From positions 1 to 9,467 of the forward strand of contig CAYUWG010000108.1 in assembly GCA_964448285.1 (NCBI GenBank): DNA of 9,467 nucleotides, read 5' to 3'. Shown here in pieces: positions 1 to 6,716 of this stretch (positions are counted from its first letter, which is position 1; each line of letters opens with the position of its first letter). Source of the stretch: CAYUWG01 sp964448285 (GTDB lineage Bacteria; Bacteroidota; Ignavibacteria; SZUA-365). The position numbers were made by a program, and so were the translations under genes. The notes beneath the pieces are model-generated. The model did not search any database. It saw only the letters and a program-made list of their open reading frames with translations, and was not told where the DNA came from.

Positions 1-306
1 CATCGGTACATGCGATGCGTTTGCTTCACACACGGCAGGATACATGTTCGCGCCGGCTGTTCCCGACGTGCAGACAACGGCGACCGGCTTGCCCGTAGCT
101 TTTGCAATTCCGAGTGCGAAGAAAGCCGCCGAGCGCTCGTCATACACCGAGTGATCGACGACGTCCGGATGCCTTGCGAAAGCGGTCACGAGCGGCGTAG
201 ATCGTGAGCCTGGCGCAATGACGACATGCCGCACACCGCATCGGACAAGTTCATCTACAAACGCTTCAGCCCACAGTGTATTGATGTTTGGCGCCTCCGA
301 AATCAT
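1..306 (-). CDS. menD: MenD (SEPHCHC synthase), N-terminal 102 residues, cut by window edge
   Basis: MenD is a thiamine-diphosphate enzyme that joins isochorismate and 2-oxoglutarate to give SEPHCHC, the second step of classical menaquinone synthesis in the cytoplasm. Only residues 1-102 are present, and the reading frame stays open to the window edge. Family motifs are clear: APGSRSTPL (31-39) for substrate binding, DERSAAFFALG (56-66) containing E57, the expected Glu that activates the ThDP ring, and CTSGTAGAN (79-87). The ATG at 306-304 overlaps the menF stop as ATGA. It is preceded by a good Shine-Dalgarno (AAGAGGG, 6 nt spacing), so the start is well supported and the gene is probably translationally coupled to menF. 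No missing residues are seen in the visible part. Identification is by motif recognition and is firm. Confidence 0.95.
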   Translation of the reverse strand, partial: MISEAPNINTLWAEAFVDELVRCGVRHVVIAPGSRSTPLVTAFARHPDVVDHSVYDERSAAFFALGIAKATGKPVAVVCTSGTAGANMYPAVCEANASHVPM

Positions 307-1499
307 GTGCTTCCCTCTTGAATCGCCGCCATCATCGCCTGCATTTTCCATTCGGTCTCCCGGAACTCCTCCAGAGAGTCGCTGCCTTTGACCAAACCCG
401 CACCAGCAAACACCGATACGTGCGAGCCGTCGATCAACGCGGAACGAATAGCGACGACGGCTTCACCGTTTCCTTCTCGATCCATCCAACCGATGGTGCC
501 TGCATACAAGCCTCGTGAGAACGGCTCTCGTGTTCGTATGCGCTCCATAGCACGCGCTTCCGGAACTCCCGCGACTGCCGGCGTTGGATGCAACGATGCA
601 ACGGCATCGATAAGGGTGCAATCGGCCTTCAACGTTCCTTCGATCGGGGTCACCCGATGACGGACATTCGTCAATGCGCGGATCGTTTCCGGTGCGGTGT
701 GGACGCTCGAACAAAACTCTTTCGCTCGCTCTTCGATCGCAGTAACGACGTGCCTGTGCTCTCTTTCGATCTTGCCATTATCCAACGCGTCGGAATGAAA
801 ATCGTCCGTGCCGGCCACGGCTTCACTTCGGAACCTGCCTTGCTCCACGACGGAGAGATGTTCCGGAGTCGCAGAGATGAAGGCTTTTCCCGGCTCCGGT
901 GAAAAGAGCACGACCGTGCATTCGCGCTCACGTTCGATCAACGAACCGAGCACGGCAGGAAGAGACACCGGCGAATCGAGGATCACGTCATACTTTCGCG
1001 CCAGGACGACTTTATCCAAACCTCCGGATTCGATTTCATCGATGAGGATATCAGATGCTTCACGAAACTCTTTCCCATCACTGACAAACGAGACGTCGCT
1101 GACGGTCGAACTTCCCATGTCTTTGCGATCGACATCTTCGAAAACCTTCATGCGTTCCGGGATGAAGATGTATTGATGCGGAAAGCCGCACCAGCTTTCA
1201 TCACCTTCAACGGAGGGATCGAACCACACGAGAAAGCATGCGAGTCCGTCGGAAGGGAGTTGTGCCCGCACGTCATGCATCGAAGCTCGGAATGCAATCC
1301 GCCATTCGTCCGTCGCGGACAGGGCAATGCTTTGAACCGAGCCGTTCGCAAGAAGCGTCGTACCGTCGGCAGCTCGCCAGAAAAGGAGCGGTCGCACATC
1401 CTCATCGAGCGCACGCGTGAGTTCTGCAAGCGCATCGGATGTGGAATTCTTCGCCCCTACCCATGAGGAAGAGCAGCTATTCAATATTCGTGTCTGCAT
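303..1499 (-). CDS. menF: Isochorismate synthase (MenF type), 398 aa
   Basis: This enzyme converts chorismate to isochorismate, Mg-dependent, as the entry step of menaquinone synthesis. It belongs to the chorismate-utilising MenF/EntC/TrpE fold. The N-terminal ~130 residues are variable and the catalytic part follows. KVVLAR (163-168) supplies the expected base K163. ATPE (210-213) supplies the expected acid E213, exactly 50 residues downstream, as in E. coli MenF K190/E240. SEAVAGT is at 225-231, an EH pair at 247-248, LHPTPAVAG at 303-311, GLYAG at 330-334 and FAGAGLVKGS at 364-373. E381 in FRETEWK is a likely Mg ligand. EntC-type siderophore enzymes have the same fold, but the 4-bp overlap with menD points to menaquinone. 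The ATG at 1499 has GAGG 10 nt upstream. Length is normal for the family (about 390-450). Confidence 0.95.
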   Translation of the reverse strand: MQTRILNSCSSSWVGAKNSTSDALAELTRALDEDVRPLLFWRAADGTTLLANGSVQSIALSATDEWRIAFRASMHDVRAQLPSDGLACFLVWFDPSVEGDESWCGFPHQYIFIPERMKVFEDVDRKDMGSSTVSDVSFVSDGKEFREASDILIDEIESGGLDKVVLARKYDVILDSPVSLPAVLGSLIERERECTVVLFSPEPGKAFISATPEHLSVVEQGRFRSEAVAGTDDFHSDALDNGKIEREHRHVVTAIEERAKEFCSSVHTAPETIRALTNVRHRVTPIEGTLKADCTLIDAVASLHPTPAVAGVPEARAMERIRTREPFSRGLYAGTIGWMDREGNGEAVVAIRSALIDGSHVSVFAGAGLVKGSDSLEEFRETEWKMQAMMAAIQEGST

Positions 1500-1613
1500 G
1501 TTGTGAAATGCCTCGAACAGGCCGCTTGCAAACTACGAATGTTTGCCCGTTTTACGTGAAGTTTCGCGCCATTTGATAATTTGCACGCATCATGAAACAG
1601 CGTTCATCACGTC
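1500..1613. promoter_or_regulatory. Divergent intergenic region between menF and aroKDE
   Basis: This 114-bp spacer must hold the promoters of both the chorismate-consuming men genes (minus) and the chorismate-making aro operon (plus). On the plus strand I see TTTACG (1551-1556), an 18-bp spacer and GATAAT (1575-1580), matching sigma70 consensus at 4/6 and 5/6. That would start transcription near 1587 and leave a leader of about 27 nt. No Shine-Dalgarno is visible before the aroKDE ATG at 1614. A convincing minus-strand promoter was not found. The promoter call is tentative. Confidence 0.4.
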
Positions 1614-1621
1614 ATGACTGA
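1592..1621 (+). other. Nine-codon upstream ORF overlapping the aroKDE start
   Basis: An ATG at 1592 opens a 9-codon frame (MKQRSSRHD) whose TGA at 1619-1621 lies 3 nt past the aroKDE ATG (1614-1616), in another frame. If the proposed transcription start near 1587 is right, this would be the first AUG of the mRNA. Ribosomes ending here could reinitiate at aroKDE, which has no visible Shine-Dalgarno of its own. The uORF also lacks one. It may be chance. Confidence 0.2.
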
Positions 1622-3419
1622 CACCATACTTCTTATCGGACATCGCGGCGCGGGGAAAACGACGCTCGGCAAACTTCTCGCTGAACGACTAAGCCGGCCT
1701 TTTCACGATATCGACGATGTCGTCACACGGCAAACGGGAAAAACGCCCGATGAACTCATCGCGGAAAACGAAGAGCGCTTTCGCGCATTGGAGATTGAGA
1801 CACTCGCGGAAGTGGTTCATGCGACTGAGAACTGTGTGATTGCCGTTGGCGGAGGCATACGGGAAATTCCAACCGGCGTGTCTGTCATCTGGATCGATCG
1901 TGAAGGATGGGAAGAGGCAGCATTGCGACGTCGCACCCGACTGCGTCCGGACTTGAGCAAGGCAGACGAACTGCAATGGATGAAGGAAACGCGCGAACCG
2001 CGTTATGAACATCACGCGCATTACCGTTTGCAGATCGAACGGGATTGCACGGAAGAGAACGCGCTTTCCCGTCTGTCGCTCATCGTCGATTGGCTCATGG
2101 AGTCGCGCACGTCTGAAGCACACCGCAAGACATGGATTGTCGCTGAGTCCGACTCCATGTTAGATCGGTGCTTTGCCGATGCAGAACTCTTCGGACTTGC
2201 AGGATTCGAAGTGCGCAGCGATCTCGTTGAACGCGTTCCAACGTCCGGGCGGTGGCTTGCTTCGCTTCGGACGAAAGAAGCGAACTTCTTCAAATGGCAT
2301 GAGCAAGCAGCGGCTTTCGATTGTGATGCGACGTTCGTCGATCATGCGATGCTCGACGGGCTTTCACCGCGCACGCTCATCATTTCGCATCACCCCAAGG
2401 ACGTCGATCAGGAGTACTTCGATGAAATGCTCGATGCAGGCAAACGAATCGTCGAGCGCTATCCGGAGTGGGAGCCGTTGGTCGAATTCAAGTTTGCACC
2501 GGTAGTGAAAAGCTGGATTGAGTTGCGTTTCGCGTATGAACTCTGTCGCGTCTCTCTGCAGAAGGGAGGGCGCGTGAGTTTCTTTCCCCAAGGCAAACGC
2601 TGGAAATGGATGCGTGCTTTCCGGCTTCGCTCGTTGAATCGATGGAATTACATCCGCCCCGGAACGAACGACAACACTACCGGACCGCCTTCTCTCGGTT
2701 ACTTTCTCCCCACGGCAATCGGTCCGGCGCCGGCGAAATACTGCGGTGTCATCGGCGACCCGGTGGATCACAGCATGGGCGACGTGTGGCATCGTGCGGC
2801 AAGCCTCAGGCTCGACGGAGGCTCGCTGGGTTACCTGAAGATTCACATGCCGGTCGATGAAGCGGACGAGGCGCTGTACTTGCTGATGAAAATGAACCTT
2901 CACGGTCTTTCGGTTACGGCGCCACTCAAGTGTGAAGTGATTCAGTCGCACTTCGTCACAAACCCCGATGGCGCGACGTGCGGGAACACGCTGACGTTTC
3001 GCGGAGGCGGATGGTCTCTCACGGACACAGACCATGCGGGAATGCGCGCCTGCCTCTCGGCACTTCGGGAAAGCGGTATCGAACCGGGAAGCACGCTCAT
3101 GTTTGGAAAAGGCGGGGTCAGCAACGCAGTCGTGAAAGCATTGGAGGAAATGGGATGGACGCCGATCGTTCATCTTTCCGCGCGTGACGGATTCGGGGAA
3201 TACGCCACACGGACGTTTCGTCTCGTGGTGAACGCATCAGGAAAATCGCTCGTCGAAAGCGCCCCCGCATCCGAATCCTGGCTCGACCTGCATTACCGCA
3301 ACGTCGGAAACACGCGGGCGGGCGTGCATCTGACGGGAGCGCTGTTCTACGAAGCACAGGCGATGGCACAGCGTGCGGAATGGGGATTGCCCGTTGAAGA
3401 GAACACGGATGCGCGGTAA
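1614..3419 (+). CDS. aroKDE: Trifunctional shikimate kinase / 3-dehydroquinate dehydratase (type I) / shikimate dehydrogenase fusion, 601 aa
   Basis: One chain carries three shikimate enzymes in the order SK-DHQD-SDH, the same as the C-terminal half of AROM. Residues 1-165 are shikimate kinase: Walker A GHRGAGKTT (9-17), DID (32-34), FR..E with R57 and E60, GGG (79-81), and a lid with RP at 111-112. Residues ~172-370 are type I dehydroquinase: E199, R201 and D203 in FEVRSD, R219, the expected base H260 in ISHH, and the expected Schiff-base lysine K293 in EFKFAP. The usual C-terminal APGQ loop reads TGPPS, so the conserved Gln seems lost. Residues ~374-601 are shikimate dehydrogenase: GDPVDHS (381-387), K439 in SVTAPLK, N458, D473, glycine loop GKGG (498-501) and Q582. 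This last domain is short (about 228 residues) and has G389 where the second substrate Ser is usual. The ATG at 1614 is the only in-frame start, since a stop lies at 1593. The expected catalytic residues are retained, so all three activities are plausible, with SK the most certain. Confidence 0.93.
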   Translation: MTDTILLIGHRGAGKTTLGKLLAERLSRPFHDIDDVVTRQTGKTPDELIAENEERFRALEIETLAEVVHATENCVIAVGGGIREIPTGVSVIWIDREGWEEAALRRRTRLRPDLSKADELQWMKETREPRYEHHAHYRLQIERDCTEENALSRLSLIVDWLMESRTSEAHRKTWIVAESDSMLDRCFADAELFGLAGFEVRSDLVERVPTSGRWLASLRTKEANFFKWHEQAAAFDCDATFVDHAMLDGLSPRTLIISHHPKDVDQEYFDEMLDAGKRIVERYPEWEPLVEFKFAPVVKSWIELRFAYELCRVSLQKGGRVSFFPQGKRWKWMRAFRLRSLNRWNYIRPGTNDNTTGPPSLGYFLPTAIGPAPAKYCGVIGDPVDHSMGDVWHRAASLRLDGGSLGYLKIHMPVDEADEALYLLMKMNLHGLSVTAPLKCEVIQSHFVTNPDGATCGNTLTFRGGGWSLTDTDHAGMRACLSALRESGIEPGSTLMFGKGGVSNAVVKALEEMGWTPIVHLSARDGFGEYATRTFRLVVNASGKSLVESAPASESWLDLHYRNVGNTRAGVHLTGALFYEAQAMAQRAEWGLPVEENTDAR

Positions 3420-4431
3420 CAGCTTCGGAAGATTTCTCGTCCTCACCTCGTTCGGCGAGTCACACGGAACAGCGCTCGGCACCGTGATCGACGGATGCCC
3501 CGCCGGATTGACGCTCGATGTTCGGGATTTCGAGAAAGCGCTTGCACGCAGACGACCGGGGCAATCGGCAATCACGACATCCCGCAATGAAACAGATTCA
3601 CCGGAGATCCTCAGCGGCGTGTTTGAGGGAAAGACACTCGGAACACCCATCGCGGTAATCGTTCGCAACACCGATGCAAGAAGCGCGGACTACGATCCCG
3701 AAACCTATCGCGCAGGGCACGCAGACAAAGTGTGGGAGGAGAAGTTCGGCATTCGGGACTATCGTGGAGGGGGACGCGCTTCGGGAAGGGAAACGATTGC
3801 GCGTGTGATCGGTGGCGTCGTCGCGGAAAAAATTCTCTCGCCGGACGTGCGTATCGTTGCGTTCACGCGACAGGTCGGTTCGATCCGTGCCAAGGAAGTT
3901 CCGCCTCATCTCACTCGGGAAATCGTCGATGCACATGCAACCCGCTGTCCCGATCCTCATGCAGCCCAGGCAATCGAGCGGGAACTTCTGCGCTGCAAAA
4001 AGGAAGGCGATTCACTCGGCGGCATCGTGGAGCTGCGAATAGATGGGGTGCCTGCAGGTTTAGGCGAACCGGTGTTTCGAAAAGCGAAGTCCGAGCTTGC
4101 CTCCGCACTGATGAGCGTTGGAGCGGTGATCGGTGTGACGCTCGGCGATGCGCAAGCGGAAGTTCTCCTCACGGGAAAAGAGTTTCATGCAGAGCGACAC
4201 ACGATCCGCGAAGGGATTTCCGCGATGGCGCACGGCATACAAGGCGGCCATACGAACGGCGAGCGCATTACGATGCTTGCATACGTGAAGCCGACGAGCA
4301 CGCTCGGAGAAAAGGCGTTGCAAGGCAGACACGATCCGTGCATCGTTCCGCGAGTGATTCCGGTGCTCGAAGCGATGACCGCGTTGGTCCTGGCGGATTT
4401 ATGGCTCGCCGGGAGAACAGATCGCGTATGA
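3409..4431 (+). CDS. aroC: Chorismate synthase, 340 aa
   Basis: AroC eliminates phosphate from EPSP to give chorismate, the last shikimate step, using reduced FMN. Motifs run in family order: SFGESHG (14-20) with H19, RRRPGQS (47-53), GHADK with H104 (the second conserved His), GGGRASGRET (120-129), GIQGGHTNGE (276-285) and GRHDPCIVPR (306-315). Length is close to the usual 350-390. The start at 3409 was chosen because MRGNSFGR is the typical AroC N-terminus and a Shine-Dalgarno (GAAGAG, 3396-3401) sits 7 nt before it. An upstream GTG at 3373 is in frame but lies deep within aroKDE. The gene overlaps the aroKDE end by 11 bp and the aroBA start by 4 bp (ATGA). It sits between the two AROM-half genes although AroC is never part of AROM. 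ISNG, usual near 281-284, reads HTNG. No key residue appears lost. Confidence 0.97.
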   Translation: MRGNSFGRFLVLTSFGESHGTALGTVIDGCPAGLTLDVRDFEKALARRRPGQSAITTSRNETDSPEILSGVFEGKTLGTPIAVIVRNTDARSADYDPETYRAGHADKVWEEKFGIRDYRGGGRASGRETIARVIGGVVAEKILSPDVRIVAFTRQVGSIRAKEVPPHLTREIVDAHATRCPDPHAAQAIERELLRCKKEGDSLGGIVELRIDGVPAGLGEPVFRKAKSELASALMSVGAVIGVTLGDAQAEVLLTGKEFHAERHTIREGISAMAHGIQGGHTNGERITMLAYVKPTSTLGEKALQGRHDPCIVPRVIPVLEAMTALVLADLWLAGRTDRV

Positions 4432-6713
4432 TCGAACGCCGCGAAGGTCATCCCATCAAGCATCTTTCCCGAGTCTCGGAGATTCCGTTCGATGACAGTT
4501 GCGTCGTCATCGCGGACGGCGACCTGCCCTCGTCTGTTCTCCATGCATTGCCGGAACCGATCCTCGTTCACAGCGGAGAGCGGTTGAAAACGCTCGCCGC
4601 GATCGAGGTCCTCGCTGAGCTTGTCCTCCAACGTCGCTCATCGAAACCGCTGACGCTCGTTGCCGTCGGGGGAGGATCGGTCGGCGATACGGCGGGTTTT
4701 CTCGCGAGTATTCTCTGGCGTGGAGTAACGCTGTGGCACGTGCCGACCACACTGCTCGCGATGGTGGATTCTTCACATGGCGGAAAAACCGCCGTCAACC
4801 TCGGAAGCGCGAAGAATCAACTCGGCACCTTCTATCCCGCAGTGAACACGTTTCTCGTTCAGGAATTTTTGGAGACTCTTCCACGGCATATCCGGCGTGA
4901 GGGACTTTCGGAATTACTCAAAGCGCTCTGGCTCGGTGACGCGGAAATGTCGGCGAGGTTGACGCCCGCTCTCGTTTCACGCTTGAGCGTCGAGCCGTTC
5001 GAACTCGTGCGCAACGAACTGCTCGAGTTTCTCGATCACGCGATCGAAGTCAAGCTCGGCATCATTGCAGACGACCCGCGAGAGACGAAAGGCATTCGCA
5101 CCGTTCTGAACCTCGGTCATACCGTCGGACATGCGTTGGAACTCGTGACCGGCATCACGCACGGTGAAGCTATTGCGTGGGGCCTGGCATCCGCTCTCCA
5201 TCTCTCAAAAAGCATGAGCCTTCCGGAAGATGTGTTCCGGCAATTGTTCGCGCAACTCTATCCGTTGCTGCGCCCGCTCCCGTTCATGCCGTCCGATGCT
5301 TCTCTTCTCTCAGTGATGCAACGCGATAAGAAGCATCATCGTGGCGTGCTTCGTTCCGTCGTGCTGCAAGCCATCGGTCGCCCGGTGGTTACAGAATTGA
5401 TATCCGCGCAGGAGTGGATCGATGCATTCAAACACATGGTCGAATGGTTCGAGCGCACGCCGGTGACAGCTACGCTTGTCGATGCGAAGCGTCACACACT
5501 GCACGTCGAACCCGGTAAATCCGAGATCAACCGCTCGTTGATCATCGCTGCTCTTCGAACGGGAAAAACGGAAATCCGAGGGCGCAGCTCAGCCGATGAC
5601 GTGCGATACATGGTCACGGCACTTCAGGCGCTTGGCTATCCGGTGATGGAAACGAGAGACGGTTATCTCGTCGATCATTCGAAGAGAGAGACTTTCGAAA
5701 GCGGAGAGCGCGAAGTCTTCTGTGGCGAGGGAGGAACGACGTTTCGCTTTCTCCTTGCACTCTGCAGTATGAATCGAAACAGCACGAAGCTCTATGCAAG
5801 CGACGCTCTTCTCGCTCGTCCTCACGTGGCGTTGATTCGCTCGCTGAAGAGCGCAGGCGCTTCGATCGAAGAGTTTCGCGATGAGAAGGGACGGGGCTTG
5901 CGTGTTCGAGGATGGGAGACTTTCCCCGGTACACTATCGGTTGAGTGCGGCGATTCATCGCAGTACGCCTCCGCAATCGCATTGCTCTCTGCAGGCAGCG
6001 ACGCGCCATTCAATCTTCGTCTTCTTGGCGACTGCGTGAGCGCCGGTTATTTCGAGATGACGCTCAAAATGCTGGAGCAAACGGGCGTTGAGATGATCCG
6101 AAGCAAGGACTTGATAGCATTCAATCCGACGTCGCGCTTGAATGAACCGCTCGTTTTGAACATCCCTCCCGATGCAAGCGGCGAAGCCGTGTGGAAAGTG
6201 GCGAAGTTCTTCGAACACCCGCTGCAACTCCCGGCTCGAACGGAGACATCGCATCCCGACACGGCGATCGACGCGATGCTCGATGCGATCTATTCGGGGC
6301 AGCAACTCGATGAGATCGTGCTCGACTGTACGGATTGTCCCGACCTCGTACCGCTTCTCGCCGTCGCTGCGTTTCGCTCATCGAAGCCGGTGCGCATCGC
6401 GGGTGTGGCACATCTTCGCCACAAGGAAACGAATCGCATCGAAGCGCTCGTCCGTTCGCTCAACGACGTCGGCATCGCGGCTGTAGCAATGAGCGATGGC
6501 ATCCGCATTCCCGCACGTGCAGCGATGAACTTGAACGACGCGCAGTTCGACTCTCACGGCGATCATCGTCTTGTCATGACAGGACTCCTCCTGACAATGA
6601 TCTCAGGCAACATGACGATCACCCATCCGTGGTCGGTGACGAAGTCTTACCCATCCTTCTGGGACGACGCGCGCTTTGCCGGGTGGGAAATGGAGCCGTT
6701 GGTGCTACCTTGA
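4428..6713 (+). CDS. aroBA: Bifunctional 3-dehydroquinate synthase / EPSP synthase fusion, 761 aa
   Basis: This chain joins step 2 (DAHP to dehydroquinate) and step 6 (shikimate-3-phosphate plus PEP to EPSP), in the domain order of the N-terminal half of AROM. Residues 1-335 are DHQS: GE..K (50-54), GGGSVGD (81-87), VDSSHGGKT (113-121), metal ligands E162, H231 and H245, and DKK (300-302). The N-terminus is about 20 residues shorter before GGG than in E. coli AroB. Residues ~340-761 are EPSPS: K364, S365 and R369 of the KS..NR motif, GEGGTTFR (433-440), R464, SSQ (510-512), S538, Y541, D582, D639, KETNR (666-670), DHR (712-714) and K739. These cover the expected catalytic and PEP/S3P-binding residues, so both domains look active. 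The ATG at 4428 overlaps the aroC stop (ATGA), with GGAGA about 11 nt upstream. The same frame stays open upstream to 3732, but that stretch is a shadow of aroC. Confidence 0.95.
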   Translation: MIERREGHPIKHLSRVSEIPFDDSCVVIADGDLPSSVLHALPEPILVHSGERLKTLAAIEVLAELVLQRRSSKPLTLVAVGGGSVGDTAGFLASILWRGVTLWHVPTTLLAMVDSSHGGKTAVNLGSAKNQLGTFYPAVNTFLVQEFLETLPRHIRREGLSELLKALWLGDAEMSARLTPALVSRLSVEPFELVRNELLEFLDHAIEVKLGIIADDPRETKGIRTVLNLGHTVGHALELVTGITHGEAIAWGLASALHLSKSMSLPEDVFRQLFAQLYPLLRPLPFMPSDASLLSVMQRDKKHHRGVLRSVVLQAIGRPVVTELISAQEWIDAFKHMVEWFERTPVTATLVDAKRHTLHVEPGKSEINRSLIIAALRTGKTEIRGRSSADDVRYMVTALQALGYPVMETRDGYLVDHSKRETFESGEREVFCGEGGTTFRFLLALCSMNRNSTKLYASDALLARPHVALIRSLKSAGASIEEFRDEKGRGLRVRGWETFPGTLSVECGDSSQYASAIALLSAGSDAPFNLRLLGDCVSAGYFEMTLKMLEQTGVEMIRSKDLIAFNPTSRLNEPLVLNIPPDASGEAVWKVAKFFEHPLQLPARTETSHPDTAIDAMLDAIYSGQQLDEIVLDCTDCPDLVPLLAVAAFRSSKPVRIAGVAHLRHKETNRIEALVRSLNDVGIAAVAMSDGIRIPARAAMNLNDAQFDSHGDHRLVMTGLLLTMISGNMTITHPWSVTKSYPSFWDDARFAGWEMEPLVLP

Positions 6714-6716
6714 TTC

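Noticed and set aside
303..1499. Anthranilate or aminodeoxychorismate synthase identity for the menF product
   Set aside because: The LHPTPAVAG and EAVAGT motifs, lack of a glutamine-amidotransferase partner and overlap with menD all favour isochorismate synthase.
1500..1613. Bacteroidetes-type -7 motif TAnnTTTG in the divergent spacer
   Set aside because: Both strands have only TA-n-TTTG, one base short, without a correctly placed TTTG -33 box.
2364..3173. 269-codon open frame on the minus strand inside aroKDE
   Set aside because: It is Arg/His/Cys-rich, antisense to a well-conserved gene, has no recognisable motif, and is typical of GC-rich shadow frames.
3373..3408. GTG start that would lengthen AroC by 12 residues
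   Set aside because: MRGNSFGR is the typical AroC N-terminus and has a Shine-Dalgarno at the right distance; the longer form would lie deep in aroKDE.
3732..4427. Open frame upstream of aroBA that would lengthen it to 993 residues
   Set aside because: The extra 232 residues are an Arg/Ser/Cys-rich frame-shadow of aroC with no domain likeness. The ATGA overlap and the DHQS homology place the start at 4428.
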